From: Bacteroidota bacterium
GTDB taxonomy: Bacteria; Bacteroidota; Ignavibacteria; Ignavibacteriales; Ignavibacteriaceae
Reading direction: 5' to 3'
DNA length: 11,948 nucleotides
Assembly (NCBI GenBank): GCA_021778375.1
Contig: JAJYCM010000059.1
Coordinates: 1 to 11,948, forward strand
The notes beneath the pieces were generated by a model. That model had not been told where the DNA came from. It saw nothing but the letters and a program-made list of their open reading frames with translations, and ran no database searches. Position numbers and translations under genes: made by a program. Shown in pieces: positions 5,992 through 11,948 of this stretch. Numbering within the stretch: position 1 is the stretch's first letter; every line of letters begins with the position of its first letter.

Positions 5992-7665
5992 TTAATTTAC
6001 CCATTCAGGAATTGAATCGTGAATTTGTTGCGACCAGACAGTTTCATCGCCCATAGACAAGTTTTTTTGAATGACGTCATCAAAGTAGGATTTCAAAAAA
6101 TTTGAATTGCTAAAACTTTTATCCTTTGCTATTGTAATGAATGAAATGAACTGACTTAAATTCATCGGGACAATTCTTGTTTTTCCTCCGTATGCTGCTG
6201 TATTCATTCTGTTTAAATTGAAAAAGTGAGCCAATGCACCTTCGCTAATTTTAGGTGCTACAAACAAACAGTAAACAGGGACAGTAGAATTCTTTTGAAT
6301 TTTACCGAAATGACGAGCGACAGGTTCGCCCTCCATTTCATACTGTTTATTTCCGCTTGACATTGTTACTTCAAGAATCATTTTGAAGCCATCATATTCA
6401 GCTTCAATATCTGGCATATTACCGAGAGCTGTATTCAATGGAATACCATCCAAATCAAGAGTAAAATTTCCTCTTACTTGTTTTGCAAAATTTATCATAA
6501 CTATTGCTCTCCAAATATTCCACTCTAAATAAAGTGGCGGGTCAGGAACTTCTTTCTTCTGAATTTTTCCAAACATATCAATAATATCATCAAACTCTTT
6601 ATAGTTTTTTAAAGCAACTTCTGTTTCTTCAATCACAGCAGAAATTTTTTCCTTTTCAGTTGTTTCCAACAAATCTTTCAACGACTCAATGCTTTCAGTC
6701 ACAGCAAATTCCACAGACAGCTTTTCAAGTTGTTTTTCAAGATACTTTCTATCGTCAGTAAGTAGTAACAAGGAATTAGGGTTGAAAAGATATTTTTTGT
6801 AATTGGCTTCAGTTTTGAATTTCTTTGCATTTCGTTCAACATTTTTCAAAACATAGTCAACTTCAGCAACACGAGAAGGAGCAATAATCATTCTGAAAGT
6901 TTTCTTGTCAAAAGATATAAATTGGGTTGCTCTCAAGTAGCGAACAAACGCATCTGCATAATCATTGTGATTGCTTTTCTTTGTATTAACAAACTTCGTG
7001 AGAGTTGCTTCACAACTCTCACGAGTTTTCAAATCATTCACTTTGATTTCTTTGGCATACACCTTTAAAATTTCCTTCGTGAAAATGCCATCGGTAAATG
7101 TTTTACGATTTCCTTTATGCTTTGATTTATCGTTTCTGAATTTCTTAATGGCAGAGACAACAGAATTAAATTTCTTATGATGAGTCATTTGCAAAAAGAA
7201 AATAGCAATCTCCATTTTAGAAATGTTACCAAGTACTTTTACAAGACGCAACAATTCCAAATACGGTTTCACATTGAAACCTCTATTATCAGGTATTTTA
7301 TGATAAGGTGAAGGTAATTGAAATTTGAAAAGTTGTTTTGCAATTACTTCATTTGTCCTTTTACCACTAAGTAATTTTTTGCCGACACCAGTTAAAGCAA
7401 TGTTTGGTTTTAAGTCAATAAAGCCAAGTGCCTTTGGTGCTCTTGTAATTCTATCTCTTGCAGCAAGAGAAATATTATCGGGCATTTTATTGCCCTCATA
7501 AAATTCAGAATTGAATAATTTGTGAAAGAAAGCAATTTGTGTTTCTGTATTCCATTCCTGACCAGCAAAGGAATCAATCAAAACCTGAATTTCAGGTATA
7601 ATTTTTTCAATTGTTCGTGGAGAGGTAAAAGCAAATACAGTTTTTGTCTTATTTAGAGTTGCCAT
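5992..7665 (-). CDS. AlwI/BspD6I-family type IIS restriction (or nicking) endonuclease
   Basis: Endonuclease of a type IIS-like R-M system, 557 residues. The N-terminal ~370 residues should hold DNA recognition, with a charged helical linker near 305-370. The catalytic domain is about 375-510 and includes LEWNIWRAIVMINFAKQ, MPDIEAEYDGFKMILEVT and YEMEGEPVARH. E381, D419, E432, E445 and H452 have intervals of 38, 13, 13 and 7, identical to the active-site residues I recall for the nickase BspD6I (E418, D456, E469, E482, H489). The usual PD-(D/E)xK lysine is replaced by T434 (EVT). The start overlaps the methyltransferase stop by 13 nt, so the methylase is translated first. No ribosome-binding site is evident. 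Family members read GGATC or GAGTC; this enzyme's site is unknown, and whether it cuts both strands or nicks is open. Confidence 0.88.
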   Translation of the reverse strand: MATLNKTKTVFAFTSPRTIEKIIPEIQVLIDSFAGQEWNTETQIAFFHKLFNSEFYEGNKMPDNISLAARDRITRAPKALGFIDLKPNIALTGVGKKLLSGKRTNEVIAKQLFKFQLPSPYHKIPDNRGFNVKPYLELLRLVKVLGNISKMEIAIFFLQMTHHKKFNSVVSAIKKFRNDKSKHKGNRKTFTDGIFTKEILKVYAKEIKVNDLKTRESCEATLTKFVNTKKSNHNDYADAFVRYLRATQFISFDKKTFRMIIAPSRVAEVDYVLKNVERNAKKFKTEANYKKYLFNPNSLLLLTDDRKYLEKQLEKLSVEFAVTESIESLKDLLETTEKEKISAVIEETEVALKNYKEFDDIIDMFGKIQKKEVPDPPLYLEWNIWRAIVMINFAKQVRGNFTLDLDGIPLNTALGNMPDIEAEYDGFKMILEVTMSSGNKQYEMEGEPVARHFGKIQKNSTVPVYCLFVAPKISEGALAHFFNLNRMNTAAYGGKTRIVPMNLSQFISFITIAKDKSFSNSNFLKSYFDDVIQKNLSMGDETVWSQQIHDSIPEWVN

Positions 7666-8672
7666 TCAAAAAATAATTTTGTCATTGTTTCATCATCACC
7701 TAAGAGTGATGATTTCTGATACAAGTCGGTTTTGGTTTTCAAAAACTCTTTAACTCTTTCCTTTGAAACAGAAATTGCTTTTTCAGAAGTATCACATCCA
7801 ATAAACTTACAGTCGGATTTTATTGCTGCAATAGCAGATGAGCCACTACCTACAAAAGGATCACAAACGACAAAATCTTTTTCAGCACTTCCTTTCAGCA
7901 TCAATTCAAAAACTTCGGTCGGTTTTTGTGTAGGATATTGTGAAGCAGTAACTCTTTTTATTTTCCACACATCAGGAATGCTTTTAGAGTTTAGGTGTCT
8001 TTTACCTTTACTTGCAAATAAAATAAATTCGTGCCTTCGTCTAAAATAATGGCCTAATCCGATATTTGCTTTGTCCCAACATAAAACATTTTTCACCTCA
8101 AACACATCGCGTGCAATCGGAGCAAGTGAAAGCAAGGAAAAAGAATCAAACATAATATAAATATGTCGGTTGTTTCGCAACACGCGATAACATTGCTGCA
8201 AAAAAGCTCTATAGTTTTCTTCTGTATCGTGAAATTCCTCAAACCATTTTGCGCCATTTTTCCCTGCATCAGCATACTTACCTATAATTTTTCCACGACC
8301 AAGTTTTAATCTTTGGTTCATTCCTGAATAGGCTGGGTCTGTAATAATAATGTCAACACTTGCCGCTGGCAAACTCTTTAAGAAACTAATTGCATCATCT
8401 TGAAATAATGAAATTCTTTGGTCTTGACTCTCAAAAACAGGTTTCTGTTTTTCTTCAATCTTATGACGAATCAAATCATAGACAGGTTTACTATTTTTAT
8501 GACCGTTGTGTTTTGATTCTTGATCTGAAAATAAATCAAGCAGAGTTTGGTATGACTTCTCTGACAAAGAGCCATCTTTAGCGACTTTTATTTTGTTGAG
8601 ACGGATATATTTTTCAATATCCTCGCCAACCACCGAAAGTTCCTCTTGGACATCTTGAATTGTATAACTCAT
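7653..8672 (-). CDS. Beta-class DNA adenine methyltransferase of the R-M system
   Basis: Protective methylase paired with the AlwI-family nuclease, 339 residues. It transfers a methyl group from SAM to an exocyclic amine, most likely N6 of adenine. Motif IV is DPAY at 112-115. YPTQKP is at 246-251 and the SAM-binding motif I is DPFVGSGS at 271-278. Motif IV preceding motif I defines the beta class of the N6_N4_Mtase family. Residues 1-45 (TIQDVQEELSV, then GEDIEKYIRLNKIKVAKDG) look like a MerR/excisionase-type helix-turn-helix, suggesting DNA reading or self-regulation. The alanine in DPAY is a modest departure from DPPY. It is the first gene of the operon, with a sigma70-like promoter about 48 nt upstream and no visible Shine-Dalgarno. 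Only one methylase is present, although this nuclease family usually reads asymmetric sites. Confidence 0.92.
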   Translation of the reverse strand: MSYTIQDVQEELSVVGEDIEKYIRLNKIKVAKDGSLSEKSYQTLLDLFSDQESKHNGHKNSKPVYDLIRHKIEEKQKPVFESQDQRISLFQDDAISFLKSLPAASVDIIITDPAYSGMNQRLKLGRGKIIGKYADAGKNGAKWFEEFHDTEENYRAFLQQCYRVLRNNRHIYIMFDSFSLLSLAPIARDVFEVKNVLCWDKANIGLGHYFRRRHEFILFASKGKRHLNSKSIPDVWKIKRVTASQYPTQKPTEVFELMLKGSAEKDFVVCDPFVGSGSSAIAAIKSDCKFIGCDTSEKAISVSKERVKEFLKTKTDLYQKSSLLGDDETMTKLFFEWQL

Positions 8673-8684
8673 AATTTTTGCGTT

Positions 8685-8700
8685 AATTTAATATTAAATT
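8685..8700. promoter_or_regulatory. 16-nt perfect palindrome in the R-M leader
   Basis: AATTTAATATTAAATT is a perfect dyad lying between the proposed -10 element (8720-8725) and the methyltransferase ATG at 8672. Its place, just downstream of the likely transcription start, is where an autorepressor of an R-M operon would bind. The methylase's own helix-turn-helix-like N-terminus is a candidate ligand. The sequence is purely A and T, so chance cannot be excluded. Confidence 0.35.
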
Positions 8701-8719
8701 TATGAATAAAATCAGAAAT

Positions 8720-8748
8720 ATAATAGTAGGGTGACAGAAAATTGCCAA
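8720..8748 (-). promoter_or_regulatory. Sigma70-like promoter of the R-M operon
   Basis: Read on the minus strand, TTGGCA (8743-8748) and TATTAT (8720-8725) are separated by exactly 17 nt. This is the best -35/-10 pair I found in the window. Transcription would start near 8713, leaving a leader of about 40 nt with the AT palindrome in it. A near-consensus sigma70 promoter differs from the TTTG/TAnnTTTG type common in Bacteroidota and would suit a mobile cassette that must work in many hosts. Confidence 0.5.
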
Positions 8749-9028
8749 CTCACAAAAACATACACTTTTGCAAGTCCCCACAATGCGACCCGTAAAATTT
8801 TTGGCATTATTGAAAACTACCCCAACCCAGTTAATCTAATTTTCATGGTAAGATTTGTTTTTCAATGAATCAATACAGTAAAAATGGATGTTTATAATTT
8901 TCTCTGTGAAGAAGTATGTTGTAAATTCCAAAGTAACAATTGGGTAACAAAAAGAAACGAATAATGTCAAAGCATGCAAATATAGAGAAAATAAATAGTT
9001 TGAAATTAGATCAAATTCTCATCTTTTA
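8749..9028. other. Non-coding spacer between R-M promoter and rlmD
   Basis: This is the rest of a 356-nt spacer upstream of the R-M operon and downstream of rlmD. I see no convincing gene, tRNA, insertion-sequence end or strong hairpin. It is AT-rich, with one slightly GC-richer patch near 8770-8840. It is a plausible right-hand junction of the inserted R-M cassette, but I found no matching direct repeat at the left side (5884-5991). Confidence 0.5.
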
Positions 9029-10474
9029 CTATTCTTGTTTTCCTTTAATTAGCAGCGCTACATTCTCAATATGGTAAGTATGAGGGAACATATCAACCGG
9101 ACGAATCTTAACCAACTTATATCCGGATGCGCAGAACAGCTTTATATCCCTTACCTGTGTAGCAGGATTGCAGCTTACATATACTATTGTTCGAGGGCTT
9201 AGCTTGATCACGTCATCGACCGTGTTAGTGTGCATACCATTGCGCGGCGGATCTAAGATTACAACATCAGGCTTGGGTATTTGCTTCTCTTCGACTTCCG
9301 GCAAAAATGGTTTATATAGGTCGGCTCTTATAAAATTAACATTCTCAATTTTATTTAACTTTTTATTTTCCTCAGCATCTGATACAGCCGATTCAACTGT
9401 TTCAAACCCGAATACTTGTTGAGCTTTCGATGAAACAAAAATGGAAATTGTTCCTGCACCGGAATATAAGTCGTAAACTATTTCTCTACCCGTTAGCCCT
9501 GCAAAGTCCATTGCCGTCTGATAAAGTTTTTCAGCCTGTAAAGAATTTGTCTGGAAGAATGAATTTGCACTGATCCTAAATTTATAATTACCGATTGAAT
9601 CAAAAATATATCCGTTTCCGTAATATACTTTCTCATAATCTCCCGTCGCAATCAAAGCTTTCTTTATGTTGATATTATTGATGACGGTAGTTATTTGCGG
9701 AATTTCTTTTACTATCATTCCGGTGTATTGATTCATCATATAATCATCATCAGTAAAGGTAACAAGGTTAACCATTAAATCTTTTGTGTTATGCGATTGT
9801 TTGATGACAAGATTTCTTAAATATCCCGAATTAGTCTTTGAAGAATATATAGAAATTGATCTATTCTTAAAAAAATCTCTTGTAAAGTTTAGTATTTGAT
9901 TGCTGATATTTGACTGCAAAAAACATTCGTCGATATCAAGTACTTTGTCAAATATATTTGGGATGTGCAACCCAAGCGCAAAATTACGATCAATTTCCTC
10001 ACCTGTATTTATTTCAACTTGAGTAAGCCATCGTCTATCGGCTAAAGAGAACTCCATTTTATTTCTGTAAAAGAATATATTATTTGATGGGATAATTGAT
10101 TCAGAGTTTAAGTTCTCAAATCCCCCCATCTTCCAAAATATTTGCTCGACTTGTTCCTGTTTGAACTTCGTCTGCGCTTCATAATCAAGATCCTGTTGTT
10201 TGCATCCGCCGCAAACGCCGAAATATTTGCATCTTGCCTTTACCCTGAATTGTGAAGGTGAAATTATCTTAACCGTTTTTGCTTCGGCATAAGATTTTTT
10301 AATCTTAACAAGTTGGGCTTCAACAATATCTCCCGGATAAGCACCGTGAACAAAAATTACATATTTAGAAGTCTCGCCTTTCCCGTCAACCGGGTCTTTA
10401 ATTATCTTTGCTATTCCTTTTCCTTCAAAAGCAAAACCTTCAATTTCTAACTCAAGTATGTCGCCTTTCTTCAT
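9029..10474 (-). CDS. rlmD: 23S rRNA (uracil-5-)-methyltransferase, RlmD/RumA type
   Basis: Fe-S-containing enzyme that makes 5-methyluridine in 23S rRNA (U1939 in E. coli), 481 residues. A TRAM domain covers about 1-70. The cluster ligands are C82, C88, C91 and C184, matching the CX5CX2C plus distant Cys pattern. The SAM site is DLYSGAGT at 335-342, DPPR is at 408-411, the catalytic nucleophile is C435 in VSCNP, and the general-base Glu is E470 in HIENV. All catalytic residues are intact and the length fits the family. I chose the ATG at 10474; its A is shared with the upstream TGA stop, so the two genes are coupled. A TTG one codon earlier is possible. RlmC or TrmA-like paralogues are alternatives, but the Fe-S motif plus TRAM domain favours RlmD. 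Confidence 0.93.
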   Translation of the reverse strand: MKKGDILELEIEGFAFEGKGIAKIIKDPVDGKGETSKYVIFVHGAYPGDIVEAQLVKIKKSYAEAKTVKIISPSQFRVKARCKYFGVCGGCKQQDLDYEAQTKFKQEQVEQIFWKMGGFENLNSESIIPSNNIFFYRNKMEFSLADRRWLTQVEINTGEEIDRNFALGLHIPNIFDKVLDIDECFLQSNISNQILNFTRDFFKNRSISIYSSKTNSGYLRNLVIKQSHNTKDLMVNLVTFTDDDYMMNQYTGMIVKEIPQITTVINNINIKKALIATGDYEKVYYGNGYIFDSIGNYKFRISANSFFQTNSLQAEKLYQTAMDFAGLTGREIVYDLYSGAGTISIFVSSKAQQVFGFETVESAVSDAEENKKLNKIENVNFIRADLYKPFLPEVEEKQIPKPDVVILDPPRNGMHTNTVDDVIKLSPRTIVYVSCNPATQVRDIKLFCASGYKLVKIRPVDMFPHTYHIENVALLIKGKQE

Positions 10475-11187
10475 CAAACAGCTTTCTGCAAAATCAGCAT
10501 CATGAAACCAAAATAATTTTCTCCTCCAAGGTTAAGAAAGGCATTCGATTCGTGGCTCATTTTCTTGATTAACTTTTTGTAATAAGATTTTTCATTCTCC
10601 GAAAGTGAATCGATATTCTCGTGCAAAAGCGAGGCGCTCATTTTATAAAAATCTTTCAATGTTGAAGATAGATCATGTTGGTATAAAACATCAAAATTTC
10701 GTTCTGTATAATATTTAAGAAAATTATCTTTCAATAGAGGAATAATACCTGAACTTTGGAAAATATCATTTACAAATTTCGGAGGGTCTTGAGTAAAGAT
10801 TACATTTTCACCAACACAGAAAACTCCCTTAGGCTTTAAAATTCTTTTTACTTCCTTGATTATTTTATTTCTTCCTAAGTTAGAGATGGAAGCTTGAGCA
10901 TAAACCAAATCAAATTCTTCGTCACGAAAATCAGTGTTAATAAATTCCATCATCTTTGCAGAAATATATTTATTATTGCCGAGTAAAAACCTAATTTGCA
11001 AAAGGGAGTCATTATCCTCTACAATTATTATAACTTGAGAAGCTCCTCTAACAATAAATTCATTGGCTAATTCGGTAGTGCCTCCGCCGATAATTAAAAT
11101 AGTTTTTCCTTCAAGAATTACCTGTGAGGAAAGGATTGTGAATTGTCTATCCGTACCCGGAAGAAAAATGGGTTTTATTGTTTTCAC
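10474..11187 (-). CDS. Class I SAM-dependent methyltransferase, unknown substrate
   Basis: A 237-residue protein with a Rossmann-like methyltransferase core. Motif I is ILIIGGGTTELANEF at 30-44, an acidic strand end is IIIVED (53-58), and FDLVYAQASISNL is at 92-104, followed by the strand and turn VKRILKPKGVFCVGEN (113-128) typical of motif III/post-III. The C-terminal 90 residues are helical and end in HESNAFLNLGGENYFGFMMLIL, which I cannot assign. The start is GTG at 11187; no ATG is available before residue 79, and the Shine-Dalgarno is poor. It is the first gene of a two-gene unit with rlmD, overlapping by one nucleotide, so a role in rRNA, tRNA or ribosomal protein methylation is plausible but only from context. 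A weak TATTAT (11223-11228) with TTGCAG 19 nt further upstream might drive it. Confidence 0.8.
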   Translation of the reverse strand: MKTIKPIFLPGTDRQFTILSSQVILEGKTILIIGGGTTELANEFIVRGASQVIIIVEDNDSLLQIRFLLGNNKYISAKMMEFINTDFRDEEFDLVYAQASISNLGRNKIIKEVKRILKPKGVFCVGENVIFTQDPPKFVNDIFQSSGIIPLLKDNFLKYYTERNFDVLYQHDLSSTLKDFYKMSASLLHENIDSLSENEKSYYKKLIKKMSHESNAFLNLGGENYFGFMMLILQKAV

Positions 11188-11569
11188 TTATTACATCTAA
11201 AAAATGGTAAGAAAAATCTTCTATAATACGGTATCGAAAAAACCGCACTGCAATTTAACTAAAGCCATTTTAAGTTGAAAAGGTTTATGCAGTAAAACTT
11301 AATCTTCTCATTCCTGTCCTAACTAATTATTATAGTAACCTACGAAATTATGCAGAATTATTATGTTATAAGATATACTACAAAACTATCAATCATATTT
11401 CGGGTTAATGGGGCTTTGTTTTATTAATTATTCATGGCTCTATAGTATTGCCATTTAAATCTTTGTTTTTGTGTCAATATATTTCAATTATGTTTTACAT
11501 ATTCCATCAAACATAATGCATTGCGCCTTGCCGCGCTATGAAGATGTAGATCTTAAAAAGATTTTTCTT
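11188..11569. other. Non-coding AT-rich spacer, left part
   Basis: About 380 nt with no supported gene. It contains the probable promoter region of the minus-strand methyltransferase/rlmD unit near 11190-11260. A loose 6-bp inverted repeat, ACTGCA (11247-11252) with TGCAGT (around 11287-11292), is too weak to call. A short GC-rich patch (GCGCCTTGCCGCGC, about 11523-11536) stands out from the AT-rich background and precedes the repeat zone. The short open frame through it (11517-11651) has no recognisable product. Confidence 0.5.
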
Positions 11570-11611
11570 AAAATTTGGCACACAATGCATTTATCAAATA
11601 TGCCAAATTTT
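11570..11611. repeat. 11-bp perfect inverted repeat with 20-nt loop
   Basis: AAAATTTGGCA (11570-11580) and TGCCAAATTTT (11601-11611) are perfectly complementary, separated by 20 nt. The loop contains the palindrome AATGCATT (11584-11591), which also occurs at 11515-11522. It could form a hairpin in RNA or be a binding site for a dimeric regulator. It is not a clean terminator for either flanking gene, because the nearest coding end is far away. Confidence 0.7.
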
Positions 11612-11635
11612 TTGCACCTACCATATTTCTTCTTA

Positions 11636-11652
11636 ATCCCGAAGGGATGACA
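11636..11652. repeat. Dispersed palindromic repeat, copy 1
   Basis: ATCCCGAAGGGAT (11636-11648) is a perfect 5-bp hairpin with a GAA loop, followed by GACA. It resembles the CCCGAAGGG-TGACA short repeats I associate with intergenic regions of Bacteroidota/Ignavibacteriota-type genomes. A second, diverged copy lies 51 nt to the right. Confidence 0.65.
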
Positions 11653-11686
11653 TTATTTTAGAATTTAATCAAATAAATATAACACA

Positions 11687-11703
11687 ACCCCGAATGGGTG
11701 ACA
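11687..11703. repeat. Dispersed palindromic repeat, copy 2
   Basis: ACCCCGAATGGGT (11687-11699) followed by GACA (11700-11703). Compared with copy 1, the second stem pair changes from T-A to C-G on both sides, preserving pairing, while the innermost pair is lost (C opposite T). The same 13-nt size, GAA core and GACA tail show common origin. Confidence 0.6.
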
Positions 11704-11769
11704 CTAAAATACATATAATGTTTTCTCTTCTTAAATTGAAATTCATACTAACCCCCCAAAAATTATGAA

Positions 11770-11802
11770 TGCACTCTGAATACACTCTGATTGCGCTTTG
11801 AT
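11770..11802 (+). repeat. Three tandem 11-nt degenerate repeats
   Basis: The units are TGCACTCTGAA, TACACTCTGAT and TGCGCTTTGAT, in direct contact with no gaps. The period of 11 nt is close to one DNA turn, as in direct-repeat sites for OmpR/PhoB-type regulators. A gene starting beyond the right edge could be the target. It may equally be a decayed simple tandem repeat. Confidence 0.6.
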
Positions 11803-11948
11803 TAGCTTTATATTACCCTTATCTTATACATATATCACACTAAACTCCTATTTTCCCTTACTTTTATCATTACCTAAAAATGTAACGTTCTAAAAAACAA
11901 TTTACTTGCAGGTATAAAAATAATTATTTAATTTCATAATGTGTTGGG
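11803..11948. other. Non-coding right end of window
   Basis: AT-rich sequence without a supported gene on either strand. It may contain the upstream region of a gene that starts outside the window; I see no convincing start codon with ribosome-binding site before the edge. Confidence 0.4.

Noticed and set aside
11517..11651. Open frame of about 44 codons starting MHCALPRYEDVDLKK
   Set aside because: No ribosome-binding site and no recognisable product. It runs through the inverted repeat and ends inside the palindromic repeat, as spurious frames in such repeats do.
1..11948. CRISPR arrays, tRNA or rRNA genes, insertion sequences, integrase genes
   Set aside because: I looked for regularly spaced repeats, cloverleaf-like segments and transposase or recombinase motifs and saw none.

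Overview
The window is AT-rich bacterial chromosome, most likely from the Bacteroidota/Ignavibacteriota (FCB) side of the tree. This is inferred from protein style, from many starts with little or no Shine-Dalgarno sequence, and from short GC-rich palindromic repeats (CCCGAAGGG followed by TGACA) in an AT-rich spacer, which resemble those I associate with that group. I cannot name a genus. Core housekeeping genes are interleaved with three small accessory cassettes: a toxin-antitoxin pair, a nucleotidyltransferase pair and a restriction-modification (R-M) operon.

Layout. Positions 2-1603 (+) hold the 3' part of proS, closed by a strong hairpin. Positions 1767-2311 (+) hold a DUF433 antitoxin and a DUF5615 PIN-like toxin overlapping by ATGA, with their own sigma70-like promoter. 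Positions 2389-4380 (-) encode an OPT-family transporter. Positions 4530-5213 (+) encode a short, divergent RsmI-like 16S rRNA methyltransferase with a possible leaderless promoter. Positions 5298-5883 (-) hold a MNT-fold nucleotidyltransferase preceded by, and overlapping by 53 nt, a 65-residue partner. Positions 5992-8672 (-) form a type IIS-like R-M operon: a beta-class adenine methyltransferase followed, with a 13-nt overlap, by an AlwI/BspD6I-family endonuclease. Positions 9029-11187 (-) hold rlmD (rumA), a 23S rRNA m5U methyltransferase, coupled to a class I SAM methyltransferase. Positions 11188-11948 are non-coding, with several kinds of short repeat.

How it fits together. The housekeeping genes (proS, rsmI-like, rlmD) serve translation and ribosome modification. 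The accessory cassettes are each two-gene units with tight overlaps. The R-M operon is the most informative part. Its nuclease carries five acidic/His residues whose mutual spacing exactly matches the active site I recall for the nicking enzyme BspD6I (E418, D456, E469, E482, H489). Only one methyltransferase is present although this family reads asymmetric sites. The methyltransferase has an N-terminal helix-turn-helix-like segment, and a perfect 16-nt palindrome lies between its promoter and start codon, suggesting self-regulation. I see no wholly new system. The best leads are R-M control and strand protection, the overlapping nucleotidyltransferase pair, and the structured repeats in the final spacer.
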